The notes: a model not told the origin generated them from the sequence alone. Shown: positions 16,271 to 25,804, counted from the stretch's first letter. The stretch is 64,000 nt of DNA from Ectobacillus panaciterrae DSM 19096 (GCF_000430785.1 NZ_AUMR01000029.1:19614-83613); one strand, 5' to 3'. Numbers and translations are program-made.

Positions 16271-18856
16271 ATGAATCAATTAACGGCTCTTTATCCTCTT
16301 GCTGTGGAACACACAAAAAAGAAAATTTATGAAGACATTGACCGTTATTTAGAAGATAAAGAAGAGCTGCCCTCCTACGAACAATTCCTCATGGATAGAA
16401 GACACTATATTGAACAGATTTGGATCAACGTATGGTTGAATAAAGTCACAAATGATGTGTCAAGAAGCGAGAAAAAAGCCTCTCTAAGTGAAATGGGATA
16501 TGAGGTAGAAGGTGTTAACCGAAAACTGATTAATCAGTTGTTTCGAAACGAAATGAGAACCTATCAACCTTTTGATGTGATGAGGTGGTTAGATGAAACA
16601 TTTGCGAATGATCAAAAGGAATGGGAAAAACAATATCAAAAAGCGAGAACGCATTTTCTTGAACGGGAAAAAGAGAAACAGCTGTTAGAAAAAAGGACAA
16701 ATGTAAAGAAGAAAATAGTCTATGCTGCTTTAAACATTCTGAAGCAAGATCATGCCATATTATATCTGTATGTCAGACATTACGTTGCTTGTCAATTAGC
16801 AAGCGATCTTAAGAAAAACACAAGACATCAAGCCATTGATCCTTTTAGGATGGAGGAAAAACGAGTAAGAGAAGATCATTTTGACTCATCTAACGATAGG
16901 ACAGTATCGACTTTCTTTCATGAACGGACCCGTGCTATTCATAAAATGTCACTTGAATGGGAATTAAGGCACTATGAATATGAAACCTATTATTACGAAT
17001 ATGAAAGGCTGATTACTTATTATCTTTGTGAGCTTATACCAAAATGGCTAATAGAACGACTATCGCCGGCTATTCTAAACGATTTTCAAGAAATATACGG
17101 CCAAGGATTAACTGAATCGAAACTGAAGGATATTATAGTTGAACCGATTTTCGAACTCGTAAATCATTATTTCTTGGCTATACAAGAAGAATATCTTTCT
17201 GATCTCCTTAAACTCGCAAATATCCCATTTGATGTTAATAGACATAAAGCAATCTACGAAAAAGATATTGCTGAACGAGAACGGAGAAAAGCGGAAGAGT
17301 TAGCGGAAATAGAACGTAAAAAAGAAGAAGAAAGACAAATGCTTGAAGATATATTCGGACGTGAATATATCCCTTCGGTAGAACGAAATATCCATTATGT
17401 ACTTCATATTGGTGAAACGAATACCGGAAAAACGCATCAATCATTAAAGCGAATGAAAGAAGCAAGCAGTGGTCTGTACCTAGCGCCGCTTCGACTGTTA
17501 GCCCTTGAAATTTACGATAAATTAAATGCAGAAGGCGTTCCCTGTTCATTAAAAACCGGGGAAGAGGAAAAGACGATTAAGGGTGCTAACCATATATCCT
17601 GTACCGTTGAAATGTTTCACGAAAAAGATTTTTATGACGTAGTAGTCATTGATGAAGCTCAAATGATTGCTGATAAGGATCGGGGGTTTTCATGGTATAA
17701 AGCAATTACGAAAGCGAATGCAGCTGAAGTTCACATCATCGGAAGCCGAAACATGAAAACCATGATACTCCAGTTGTTGGGCAATTCTAATGTTGATATT
17801 CGCGAGTATAACCGTGATATTCCGCTTAAAGTGGAATCAGAGGTATTCAATCTTACCGATACCAAAAAAGGAGATGCTCTTGTTTGTTTTTCAAGAAAAC
17901 GTGTCCTTGGGGTTGCATCCAGCTTACAAAACAATGGCCATTCCGTCAGCATGATTTACGGCAGTATGCCGCCGGAAACGAGAAAAAAACAGATACAGCG
18001 GTTCAACGAAGGGGAAACAACCGTCATTGTCTCAACCGATGCGATTGGAATGGGATTAAACTTGCCGATTCGCCGTATCGTATTTCTAGAAAATGAGAAA
18101 TTTGACGGCACAAGGAGACGGCGGTTAACTTCACAAGAAGTGAAACAAATCGCAGGCCGAGCAGGTAGAAAAGGCATCTACAATGTTGGGAAAGTAGCAT
18201 TTACAAAAGAAATAAACATCATGACACGGCTGCTTAACCAAGAGGATGAATCCATTTCCACATTCACGATTGCACCAACGAATGCGGTATTAGAACGATT
18301 TCAGAATTACTCCCGTACACTCGTTACTTTCTTTGAGCTTTGGGAAAAGTTTGAAAGCCCAAAAGGAACAAAAAAGGCAACACTTTCAGCAGAACGTGAA
18401 CTGTATCATATGATTCGTGATACTGAAGTAGAAGTACGTCTTTCCATTATGAACCTTTATGGATTTTTGCACCTGCCATTTTCAACAAATGAGCCTAGAC
18501 TCATGGAACAATGGCGAGAAACGATGTTTTCAATTGTGAATAAACGGGAATTTCCCGAACCGCAAATAAAAAGGGAGAGCCTGGAGGAACTGGAACTCGC
18601 CTATAAAGCAGTTGGTCTTCACCTCTTGTTTTTATACCGCTTAGACCAACGAACCGAAGCGCTTTACTGGGAGCGGCTACGGGAAGAAATCAGCGAGGAG
18701 ATCCATGACACGTTAAAGAAGGGAGTCAAAAACCTCAAGAAAATATGCGGGAAATGCGGGAAAACCCTTCCAAGAGACTTTCCGTTTCAAATATGTGACG
18801 ATTGCCATGCCGCACGTTATCCAAGAAGGCACCGTGTTTACGATTACGGTGATTAA
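16271..18856 (+). CDS. Suv3-like DEAD/DEAH-box RNA helicase with C-terminal zinc ribbon
   Basis: The 861-residue protein has an N-terminal helical region (1-370, including a charged coiled segment at about 335-360). The helicase core follows: Walker A GETNTGKT (about 380), Walker B DEAQ (about 460), SRKRVLGVASSL and motif VI QIAGRAGRKG (about 626). The C-terminal CGKCGKTLPRDFPFQICDDC is a four-Cys zinc ribbon. The motif set GETNTGKT plus APLRLLALE is characteristic of the mitochondrial RNA helicase Suv3 family. A role in RNA turnover is inferred; no bacterial function is established that I can name. It is monocistronic. Confidence 0.88.
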   Translation: MNQLTALYPLAVEHTKKKIYEDIDRYLEDKEELPSYEQFLMDRRHYIEQIWINVWLNKVTNDVSRSEKKASLSEMGYEVEGVNRKLINQLFRNEMRTYQPFDVMRWLDETFANDQKEWEKQYQKARTHFLEREKEKQLLEKRTNVKKKIVYAALNILKQDHAILYLYVRHYVACQLASDLKKNTRHQAIDPFRMEEKRVREDHFDSSNDRTVSTFFHERTRAIHKMSLEWELRHYEYETYYYEYERLITYYLCELIPKWLIERLSPAILNDFQEIYGQGLTESKLKDIIVEPIFELVNHYFLAIQEEYLSDLLKLANIPFDVNRHKAIYEKDIAERERRKAEELAEIERKKEEERQMLEDIFGREYIPSVERNIHYVLHIGETNTGKTHQSLKRMKEASSGLYLAPLRLLALEIYDKLNAEGVPCSLKTGEEEKTIKGANHISCTVEMFHEKDFYDVVVIDEAQMIADKDRGFSWYKAITKANAAEVHIIGSRNMKTMILQLLGNSNVDIREYNRDIPLKVESEVFNLTDTKKGDALVCFSRKRVLGVASSLQNNGHSVSMIYGSMPPETRKKQIQRFNEGETTVIVSTDAIGMGLNLPIRRIVFLENEKFDGTRRRRLTSQEVKQIAGRAGRKGIYNVGKVAFTKEINIMTRLLNQEDESISTFTIAPTNAVLERFQNYSRTLVTFFELWEKFESPKGTKKATLSAERELYHMIRDTEVEVRLSIMNLYGFLHLPFSTNEPRLMEQWRETMFSIVNKREFPEPQIKRESLEELELAYKAVGLHLLFLYRLDQRTEALYWERLREEISEEIHDTLKKGVKNLKKICGKCGKTLPRDFPFQICDDCHAARYPRRHRVYDYGD

Positions 18857-18933
18857 AAGTTCTTGAAAAAGAGTGACCATGAGGAATCATCATGGTCATT
18901 ATGAGGAAGAGGTAACATGGGATTATTATGAAA

Positions 18934-18963
18934 GGGCACTCAATTATTCGAGTGTCTTTTTCT
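18934..18963 (+). terminator. Terminator after the helicase gene
   Basis: GGCACTC pairs with GAGTGTC around AATTATTC, followed by TTTTTC. A second hairpin (TGACCATGA/TCATGGTCA at about 18873-18898) lies just before it without a T-run. Confidence 0.65.
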
Positions 18964-18986
18964 GTCTGCGCCATTGTTAATTTCAT

Positions 18987-19224
18987 TTACCAAATTTTGT
19001 TTATAAAAATAAATGCTATTTATTTTTAATATAAGAGCCGCTTTATTTGATGCTAGACATCTACTCCTATCTACCGCAAGTAAAAAGTACCTATAATCTC
19101 ATTTCATCGTGTAGTAGCCCTAATATAAAAGTCAGTAAACGTTGAAACTTGCGATTTGTTTACGTTCAATCCCTTGTGTATTGAGAATATAGTGGATTTA
19201 TAACGCTAAGAGAGGGGAATTAAA
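18987..19224. other. AT-rich intergenic region
   Basis: No gene is apparent. It should hold the promoter of the 112-aa gene that starts at 19225 with an AGAGAGGGG ribosome site. Confidence 0.4.
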
Positions 19225-19563
19225 ATGCTTTATGGCTACGTGCAAGCAAAATTATCAGGGCTTATTGTGACGCTTAAAGAAATTGTGCATGAACTGAAAG
19301 CAGGAAATGGATATGGAAGTCACATTGAAGCATTGAAAAAAGAAATAGCAAACTTCACAGCAGAGGTAGACAACTTTATAGAAAAATACTCTGATTCATT
19401 TACAGCATTATCAGTAAATGCATACGCACTATTAAAAGATATAGAGGAGACTGTGAGTGATAAAGGTTATTTTGATAATGTAGGAATTGCTAATGCTATT
19501 GAAATATTTGAAGATTATATAAATTGGTTGGAAGAAACAAAAGGTAATGAGGAGTGCTGGTAA
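19225..19563 (+). CDS. Uncharacterised helical protein, 112 aa
   Basis: The product begins MLYGYVQAKLSGLIVTLKEI and is predicted to be almost entirely helical and acidic, ending WLEETKGNEECW. There is no signal peptide or recognisable motif. The ribosome site AGAGGGG is good, so I consider it real. I do not recognise the family. The sequence after it (19590-19760) contains frames such as IQIEEVEKLISITEKIHS that look like remnants of another gene. Confidence 0.65.
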   Translation: MLYGYVQAKLSGLIVTLKEIVHELKAGNGYGSHIEALKKEIANFTAEVDNFIEKYSDSFTALSVNAYALLKDIEETVSDKGYFDNVGIANAIEIFEDYINWLEETKGNEECW

Positions 19564-19589
19564 ATAACCACCATTACTTTTTATTCGCT

Positions 19590-19756
19590 GTAAACACCTC
19601 AAACGATTCAGATTGAAGAAGTTGAAAAATTGATTTCAATTACTGAAAAAATTCACTCATTTGCCTGCTGACGATAAGATTGCAAGAGGGCGTATTGAAA
19701 AAAGCAACTATGATAGATAACGGAGCCTATTACATAGGAAATTCGAATTATTAAAA
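19590..19756 (+). pseudogene. Gene remnant between the 112-aa and rhodanese genes
   Basis: Fragments in two frames look protein-like: IQIEEVEKLISITEKIHS, then LQEGVLKKATMIDNGAYYIG ending at a TAA near 19756. They have no start signals. This looks like a decayed gene of unknown identity. Confidence 0.25.
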
Positions 19757-19839
19757 TACGTGATCCAAAAAACATAACCTTCTTTTTTATTTATGTTATA
19801 TTTATTATAGTTTTGTATTAAATGTTAAGGAGAAGCATA

Positions 19840-20193
19840 ATGTCAATTCAAAATATTTCACCTGAAACACTTTTAGAACGTGTAGATAATGGCCAATCCG
19901 TGTTGATCTTGGATGTTCGTTCGGAGGAGAAAATGAATGCTTTTCAAATCAATCATCCAAATATCACAACGATGGCATTGGAAAAGAAACTTTTTCTCGA
20001 TGAAGCACATATAAAACCTGACGCGCTTTCATCTTTGCCAGTAAATTCTGAAATCCTTGTTGTTTGTTCAACAGGAAACTCTGCAAAGAAAGTGGCACAA
20101 AAATTATCATCGGAAGGGTATCAAACGTCTGTATTAGAGGGCGGAGTAACTTCTTGGCGCGAACATATTAATGATTTAAAAGAAGAAAAATAA
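19840..20193 (+). CDS. Rhodanese-like domain protein
   Basis: From ATG 19840 the product is 117 residues, a single rhodanese domain. It has VLILDVRSEEKMNAFQINH near the start and the active-site loop VVCSTGNSAKKVA with the catalytic Cys. The start 19822 is rejected because the AAGGAG ribosome site lies inside that extension. Such proteins carry persulfide sulfur in the cytoplasm. A terminator follows at about 20297. Confidence 0.9.
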   Translation: MSIQNISPETLLERVDNGQSVLILDVRSEEKMNAFQINHPNITTMALEKKLFLDEAHIKPDALSSLPVNSEILVVCSTGNSAKKVAQKLSSEGYQTSVLEGGVTSWREHINDLKEEK

Positions 20194-20296
20194 AAAGAAC
20201 AGAATAATCATCAGGATTGACATCAAGCAAATTAACATACAATCAAGCCTGTAAGTAGAATGCTTGTCAGAAGAAAATGAAATAATCAATTCCATT

Positions 20297-20323
20297 ACAC
20301 TCCGGATTCTGGGGTGTTTTTTT
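20297..20323 (+). terminator. Terminator after the rhodanese gene
   Basis: ACACTCC pairs with GGGGTGT (one wobble), followed by a run of seven T. Confidence 0.75.
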
Positions 20324-20442
20324 CTGCACATGAAACAAACCGTCTTCGGTTTTATTCAATTAACAACAGTATCTATTGAAGTTTTACCCAAAATACATAT
20401 TTAAGTTTTACATAAAAACATTAAATCTAGGTTATATGAACA

Positions 20443-20474
20443 AAAAGCTCCTGCTTTTATACAGAAGCTTTTCT
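20443..20474 (-). terminator. Terminator of the YjcZ-like gene
   Basis: On the reverse strand AAAGCTTCTG pairs with CAGGAGCTTT (one wobble) around TATAAAAG, ending in TTTTTG. It starts 8 nt after the stop codon. Confidence 0.8.
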
Positions 20475-20481
20475 ATAGTTT

Positions 20482-20619
20482 TTAGCAGTATCCATAGCCA
20501 CCATAGCCGCCATAGCCGCCACAGCAACAAGCTGCACCGACGATAATCAATAAAATAAATAATACAACAACTAAAGCAAAGCTAGTACCAAAACCATGTC
20601 CATGTCCAAGACTACTCAT
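20482..20619 (-). CDS. YjcZ family small sporulation protein, 45 aa
   Basis: Reverse-strand ATG 20619 has an AGGAGGTA ribosome site. The product begins [20 protein letters not shown], continues with the hydrophobic core FILLIIVGA, then CCC and Gly-Gly-Tyr repeats, ending GYC. This is the YjcZ pattern: a hydrophobic helix with the conserved [16 protein letters not shown] type core and Gly/Tyr tail. B. subtilis members are made late in sporulation. A paralogue lies at 28232. Confidence 0.85.
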   Translation of the reverse strand: MSSLGHGHGFGTSFALVVVLFILLIIVGAACCCGGYGGYGGYGYC

Positions 20620-20853
20620 ATATTTATACCTCCTTTGACTTTAAATATGCAGGGGAAAACTGAATGGGTCATCACTACAATCAGGCAAAGCAGCGGATAA
20701 TGTATCGTATGTTTCTTTATGATTATAGAGCCAGTCTGTATTACAAATAGGCTTATAAAATGACAATAAGCCCTTTTTATAGGTCATACATGCACCAAAA
20801 CCTCAATTTGAAATAGTTTAAAATAGCTCTTAAATATTTCGGGAGGGAGATGT

Positions 20854-21132
20854 ATGAAAATAGAAGACCAAAAACAATACCATGAATATTTGTTAGAATG
20901 GTGTAGCGACATTTATTCTCATTGGGAAAATATGAGACCAATGTTTTCAAGACTCTTTGATATAAAATCCTTAGAGGAATGGGAAGAATCATGTCGCGAA
21001 TTAAAAGAAAAATTACAGGAAGATTTAAAAGTGGACTCCGCCGACCTTCACTTTCAGACAGCTAAAAACCTATATGAACAGTGGGAACTCTTATACAGTG
21101 AATCACTTACTTATCGAGAAGAAGTTGAATAG
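20854..21132 (+). CDS. Uncharacterised acidic helical protein, 92 aa
   Basis: The product begins MKIEDQKQYHEYLLEWCSDI and is Trp/Glu-rich and helical throughout. It has no membrane segment or catalytic motif. The GGGAGGGAGATGT ribosome site is strong. I do not recognise the family. The downstream 560 nt hold only remnants. Confidence 0.65.
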   Translation: MKIEDQKQYHEYLLEWCSDIYSHWENMRPMFSRLFDIKSLEEWEESCRELKEKLQEDLKVDSADLHFQTAKNLYEQWELLYSESLTYREEVE

Positions 21133-21239
21133 AATGTGAGAAAGAATAACTTTCATCGCAAACCACACATATTTGTTAAAAATCGGTTCTTCCGGATACA
21201 GTTGATATACAAGCAGCTGCTGATGCTCGTAGAAGAGAG

Positions 21240-21403
21240 GGATTACCATAGGATGAAGGGGGAGGAGGTGTTCTTTTTTTTCCTTTCCCGATAATCCGAA
21301 TGGTTTGATACCCTAAGTTTACTTGCTCCCATCAGAAGTCGATTCTGACTACACAAAACGTTTAGAGCCGTCTAAAGTAATTGAAATTGTAAAAAACATC
21401 TAA
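21240..21403 (+). pseudogene. Nonsense-interrupted remnant of an unknown gene
   Basis: One forward frame reads DNPNGLIP, a TAA stop, then VYLLPSEVDSDYTKRLEPSK and VIEIVKNI with a stop at 21403. A terminator follows 17 nt later. The same frame on both sides of the TAA suggests a nonsense mutation in a once functional gene. A separate short fragment, LPDTVDIQAAADARREGLP, precedes it. Family not recognised. Confidence 0.35.
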
Positions 21404-21633
21404 CTTGGAACTTTACACCTAGGCGATTCCTGAAATTTAGGAGTCGTCTTTTTGTTTTTATCTTTGTCTTTTTGGGATATGTAAATGGGATATTTAGAAA
21501 CGTTGAAAATACACGTTTTAGATTTTATTCTAAAAGGGTGTACTCTATTGATAACAACAGTTGGTACGTAAGGCGATTCACTCATGTTTTGTGACAATAA
21601 ACCAGCTATTCGTAGTGTCCATGTTCTTGGCAT
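21400..21633 (-). CDS. Doubtful reverse-strand ORF, 77 aa
   Basis: The frame begins MPRTWTLRIAGLLSQNMSES and has only a weak AGGGG site upstream. It runs across the forward terminator, which argues against it being a real gene. It is listed because the first 40 residues look protein-like and nothing else occupies the stretch. Confidence 0.2.
   Translation of the reverse strand: MPRTWTLRIAGLLSQNMSESPYVPTVVINRVHPFRIKSKTCIFNVSKYPIYISQKDKDKNKKTTPKFQESPRCKVPS
21421..21458 (+). terminator. Terminator after the remnant gene
   Basis: GGCGATTCCT pairs with AGGAGTCGTC (with wobbles) around GAAATTT, followed by TTTTTGTTTTTA. Confidence 0.7.
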
Positions 21634-21695
21634 AATATCACAACCCCTAATATAACTATGTATTATAAAGACAAGCTGTAAAGGAGGGTTAAAAG

Positions 21696-22340
21696 GTGTC
21701 CCTACTTATAATTAAACATATTGTTCTTGGGTTATCGATTGCAGCACCGATCGGACCGATTAATATTGAAATTCTTAGAAGAGGATTATCTCAAGGATTC
21801 TGGCCATCTCTCCTTGTAGGCGCAGGCGGAATGACTGCTGATTGTATCTTAATGTTCCTCATGTACCAGGGACTTTCTCAACTATTAACCTTAGAAGGGG
21901 TTCAACTTACTTTAATCATTTTCGGTGCGGTGGTATTGATTCATACAGGTCTACAAAGTTTAATCCATCAGAAAGAATCAGTAATGGTTAATGATAGGGA
22001 CCATCCTATTAACACCGGATTGATGGATTCATTTTTAACTGGAGCGTTTATTGCTGCTTTTAACCCTTTAAATATTCTATTTTGGCTGGGTATATATGGA
22101 TCAGTGTTAAGTGATTCATTTAACGACGATAACAAAATAAAGGCATTCTTTATCAGCAGTGCTGTTTTTATAGGGATTGGATTGTGGAACTTAAACTTAG
22201 CTCTCACCGTTCACTTTGGAAAAAAATCACTTAACCCAAGCACTCTTAAATGGATCTCTTTTGTTGCAAGTCTTATTATACTAGGATTCGGTCTTCATTT
22301 AAGTTATCAAGCCATTATTAGAATAAAGAATATGATGTAA
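21696..22340 (+). CDS. LysE/RhtB family amino-acid exporter
   Basis: The 214-residue membrane protein starts at GTG with an AAAGGAGGG site slightly upstream. It has about six membrane helices, and APIGPINIEILRRGLSQGF is the characteristic N-terminal LysE motif; ALNPLNILFW-like FNPLNILFWLGIYG is the second half-repeat signature. The family exports amino acids or related small molecules. It stands alone before egtB. The exact substrate is unknown. Confidence 0.9.
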   Translation: MSLLIIKHIVLGLSIAAPIGPINIEILRRGLSQGFWPSLLVGAGGMTADCILMFLMYQGLSQLLTLEGVQLTLIIFGAVVLIHTGLQSLIHQKESVMVNDRDHPINTGLMDSFLTGAFIAAFNPLNILFWLGIYGSVLSDSFNDDNKIKAFFISSAVFIGIGLWNLNLALTVHFGKKSLNPSTLKWISFVASLIILGFGLHLSYQAIIRIKNMM

Positions 22341-22551
22341 TGAATGTATATTATATGTGATCTAACAATGCTAGCAATAAACTCAATCTTCGTAATTATT
22401 TAGTAAGATTACATATTCGTTCATAATATGTATGCATAAGTCATATATTCTTTTAGCTATTACATACTGCTAATATCAACATACATATTCAGCATTGTAT
22501 TGTTTAAGATGCAGAAATTCGTTAATAGAATATATAAGAGGAGGGATCGTT

Positions 22552-23808
22552 ATTAATATTCAAAAAAAAAGAAGCGATCTATTGTTAGAGAAATACCAGT
22601 ATACGAGAAACTTAACACTACAAATCGTTGAACCCTTAGAAACCGAGGATTTTGGTGTGCAGGCGATGGTAGATGCAAGTCCTCCCAAATGGCACTTAGC
22701 CCATACAACCTGGTTTTTTGAAGACTTTATTTTAATGGATTATAAACCTGGGTATCACTATTACTTAGAAGATGCACGGAAGTTGTTTAATTCCTATTAT
22801 GAAACATTGAGTAAACCGTTCCCAAGATCAAAAAGGGGTCTTATTTCTCGCCCGACTGTAAGAGAAGTCCTAAATTACCGGCGTGCAGTCGATGAAGAAA
22901 TCATTGCTCTTTTAAGTCAAAGTAATGAACTAGATGAAAAGTTTTATTCCTTGATTCTATTAGGCATTCATCATGAACAGCAACATCAAGAGCTATTAAT
23001 TACTGATCTTAAATATAATTTCTCAATTAACCCTTTAAAGCCTTCCTATAAAAAAGACATTGAAAATCCATCTGAATGGTCGTTTGTCCCGCCTCTAACA
23101 TGGGACTATTTCCAAGAAGGAGTCACGACGATTGGAACGAATAATCAAGGTTTTTCATTCGATAATGAACAACCTGCTCACAAACACTTTCTATATCCTT
23201 TTGCCATCGCAAACAGACCCGTAACAAATGGTGAATATCTTGAATTTATCGAAGACAACGGTTATGAGACACCCGTTAATTGGCTTTCTGATGGCTGGGC
23301 AACCGTTACAGAACAAAAGTGGAGTGCACCACTTTATTGGGAATATATCGACGGAACTTGGTATCAATTTACACTCTCTGGATTGAAGCCCGTTGAAAAA
23401 AACCAACCTGTAACACATATCAGCTTTTATGAAGCCGATGCTTATGCAAGATGGGCTGGTTACCGCCTTCCGACCGAACAAGAGTGGGAACATGCTTTTC
23501 GAAATGAACCAGTTGAAGGGAAGTTTCTAGAAAACCTTCTTTTTAATGAAAGCTACGAATCAGACAAAACAATCTTCGGTACAGTTTGGGAATGGACATG
23601 CAGCCCTTATACACGTTATCCGCAAAGCGCAAGACCAGAAGGTGCATTAGGAGAATACAACGCGAAGTTCATGAGTAACCAAATGGTTTTGCGTGGTGGG
23701 TCGAGTGCTACTCCTCGTAATCATGTTAGATTAACCTACCGCAACTTCTTCCATCCCGATAAAAGGTGGCAGTTTAGTGGAATACGTTTAGCTAAGGAGG
23801 AACAATAA
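22552..23808 (+). CDS. egtB: Ergothioneine biosynthesis iron enzyme EgtB (sulfoxide synthase)
   Basis: EgtB joins hercynine to a sulfur donor (gamma-glutamylcysteine or cysteine) using non-haem iron and O2. The N-terminal DinB domain has WHLAHTTWFFE and HHEQQHQELL, giving the expected three iron His ligands. The C-terminal FGE-sulfatase domain has GYRLPTEQEWEHAFRN and ends with NFFHPDKRWQFSGIRLA. The frame is open from TTG 22495, but the ideal GAGGAGGG ribosome site at 22539-22545 sits 6 nt before ATT at 22552, so an AUU start is likely; I give the start there (419 residues). egtD follows 1 nt after the stop. Confidence 0.88.
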   Translation: MNIQKKRSDLLLEKYQYTRNLTLQIVEPLETEDFGVQAMVDASPPKWHLAHTTWFFEDFILMDYKPGYHYYLEDARKLFNSYYETLSKPFPRSKRGLISRPTVREVLNYRRAVDEEIIALLSQSNELDEKFYSLILLGIHHEQQHQELLITDLKYNFSINPLKPSYKKDIENPSEWSFVPPLTWDYFQEGVTTIGTNNQGFSFDNEQPAHKHFLYPFAIANRPVTNGEYLEFIEDNGYETPVNWLSDGWATVTEQKWSAPLYWEYIDGTWYQFTLSGLKPVEKNQPVTHISFYEADAYARWAGYRLPTEQEWEHAFRNEPVEGKFLENLLFNESYESDKTIFGTVWEWTCSPYTRYPQSARPEGALGEYNAKFMSNQMVLRGGSSATPRNHVRLTYRNFFHPDKRWQFSGIRLAKEEQ

Positions 23809-23812
23809 CTTG

Positions 23813-24772
23813 ATGCAATCCAATCATATGATCCTTGATTTTAATCCTCCTTTCTCCTCGTTAAAAGAAGAGGTCTTAATGGGATTAAGACAAAACCAAA
23901 AACAGTTACATCCGAAGTTGTTTTACGATGAAAAAGGTAGCAAGCTCTTTAATCAGATTACCACATTACCCGAATATTATTTAACTCGTTCTGAAAAAGA
24001 GATCTTGACAACCTTTCACTCTGACATTTGTGCTTTTATTGGTCATAATTCACCACTAATCGAGTTAGGATGCGGCAGTGAAGAAAAAATACAACTAATT
24101 TTAGAATCGTTGCAAAGGGGAAATCGTTATATCCCCATTGATATTTCGCGAGAAGCTTTAAACAACACCGTTGAAAAATTACTTGATTCCTATCCCTTAT
24201 TGGATGTAAAAGCCATTCGCGCCGACTATACACAAGCCTTATCGTTCCTATGTCAGGGCTCAGAAGAAAAGAAAGTCATTTTATTTCTTGGCTCAACGAT
24301 TGGAAACTTTGATGAAAATGACAGAGAAAAGTTTTTGTGCCAGTTAGCTAAAAATCTAAACCCCAATGATGGTTTACTTATTGGCATTGATTTAAAAAAA
24401 TCACCCCGTTTATTAGAAGCAGCCTATAACGATTCACAAGGCATTACTGCTGCATTTAACAAAAACTTGTTACACCGAATCAACCTAGAGCTTGATGCCA
24501 ATTTTCAAGTGGAACAATTCACACATCATGCTTTTTTCAACAATGTTAAAAACCGAATCGAAATGCATCTCATCAGCAATACTGTTCAAGAAGTATTAAT
24601 AGGAAATGAAACTTTTTCTTTCCTTCCAGGAGAAACGATTCATACAGAGAATTCTTATAAGTTCGATCTCAAAGAATACGAACAAATACTGGTCAAAGTA
24701 GGACTTTGCTTACGTAAGGTCTGGACCGATAAACAGAATTATTTTGCGGTAACGTATATTGAACCCTTGTAA
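23813..24772 (+). CDS. egtD: L-histidine N(alpha)-methyltransferase EgtD
   Basis: EgtD trimethylates histidine to hercynine with S-adenosylmethionine, the first step of ergothioneine synthesis. The 319-residue protein has the SAM-binding IELGCGSEEK, FLGSTIGNFDEND and LLIGIDLKKSP, plus the YHNxF-like substrate region. Length and motifs match the DUF2260/EgtD family. ATG 23813 is preferred over TTG 23810; AAGGAGG lies inside the end of egtB. The two genes form a tight operon. The stop codon coincides with the start of a foreign sequence, the truncated lipase gene. Confidence 0.92.
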   Translation: MQSNHMILDFNPPFSSLKEEVLMGLRQNQKQLHPKLFYDEKGSKLFNQITTLPEYYLTRSEKEILTTFHSDICAFIGHNSPLIELGCGSEEKIQLILESLQRGNRYIPIDISREALNNTVEKLLDSYPLLDVKAIRADYTQALSFLCQGSEEKKVILFLGSTIGNFDENDREKFLCQLAKNLNPNDGLLIGIDLKKSPRLLEAAYNDSQGITAAFNKNLLHRINLELDANFQVEQFTHHAFFNNVKNRIEMHLISNTVQEVLIGNETFSFLPGETIHTENSYKFDLKEYEQILVKVGLCLRKVWTDKQNYFAVTYIEPL

Positions 24773-25804
24773 TCAAAGCAGGTTGTCGTCACGTTCCGCG
24801 GCACAGAAGGCTATGATCCGTTCGGAAGGGGTGTCCCTGACTTTAAAGCAGACGCTGTTGATGTAGTGGGCAGCAGGATGAGAAAAAGCGAGGACACCCT
24901 AAACAAATTATCTGCATTAGACCCACCACCAAATTTGGGAATCCAGGAACGGATGCAATTTTACAATGCCAAAGAACGGTTGCAACAACATGTAGAAGAA
25001 AGTCAATTTACCCAAGCGGACAGGCTAGTGGCGCATGTCGTCAAGGAGTATCAGGCAAAAGGTTATGACGTGTCTACCACAGGACATTCCCTTGGCGGAG
25101 GGATGGCGGAATACACGGCTGCGAAATATAACCTAAAAGCAGTTACCTATAGTGCTCCAGACGTGATGCATCTTCTTCCGAAGGAGTTGAGGGAAAGAGC
25201 CAAGCAGGGCAAATTTAACGGACAGATCACCAGTTATGTGCATCCTTATGATTCAATCGGTGCGGGAGCGTTTGGTTCTTACCCCCAACATGTGGGCTCG
25301 ACGTATTATATTTCTCGATTGGGCATTCACAATCTATTGCCTACGTCTGTGCAGCTCTGTGCCCCGTTTTTTATCTATAACGTTGCTCGTTTTTTCCTCT
25401 CTATTGCTGGGGTGAAATTTCATGATTTGGATCAATATACATTTGACGAAAACGGAAATTTGGCAAATCCATATATCGTCAATCAAGCGACAAAGGAAGT
25501 CATGGTGGGCTCCCCGCGTCAAGGGTGGGGTACGATTGAGGTCAACGCCGAAGATTTGCGTCGTGTGGGAAAACAACTGCAAAGCAATGCGATGGAAACA
25601 AGAGAACGCATTGCATCCTCCAAGAGGGCTGTTTTGTCTCTTGTGCAAACGTCTCACAGTCATGGCTTGAACGTCATTGTCAACCAAATTGAACATCACT
25701 TAGACAATTTTCATGCAAGGTATGCGAATGCTTCCCAAGAAGTAGCACATTACATAGAGAATAAGGCGATCGCATTTGAAAATGCGGATCAAGGAAAAGG
25801 ATAA
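24773..25804 (+). pseudogene. N-terminally truncated type VII-like lipase toxin (TslA-like)
   Basis: The reading frame is open directly from the egtD stop: VVVTFRGTEGYDPFGRG continues in frame into an intact ORF from GTG 24866 (312 aa). Lipase features are VVVTFRGTEG (oxyanion region) and TTGHSLGGGMAEY with the nucleophile Ser. The C-terminal ~90 residues (from LRRVGKQLQSNAMETRERI) are helical like an LXG-type secretion domain. A lipase domain followed by such a tail is the reverse-order layout described for S. aureus TslA. The first part of the lipase domain is missing, so it is probably inactive or a pseudogene. G+C is higher than in egtBD, supporting a junction at 24773. Confidence 0.6.
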
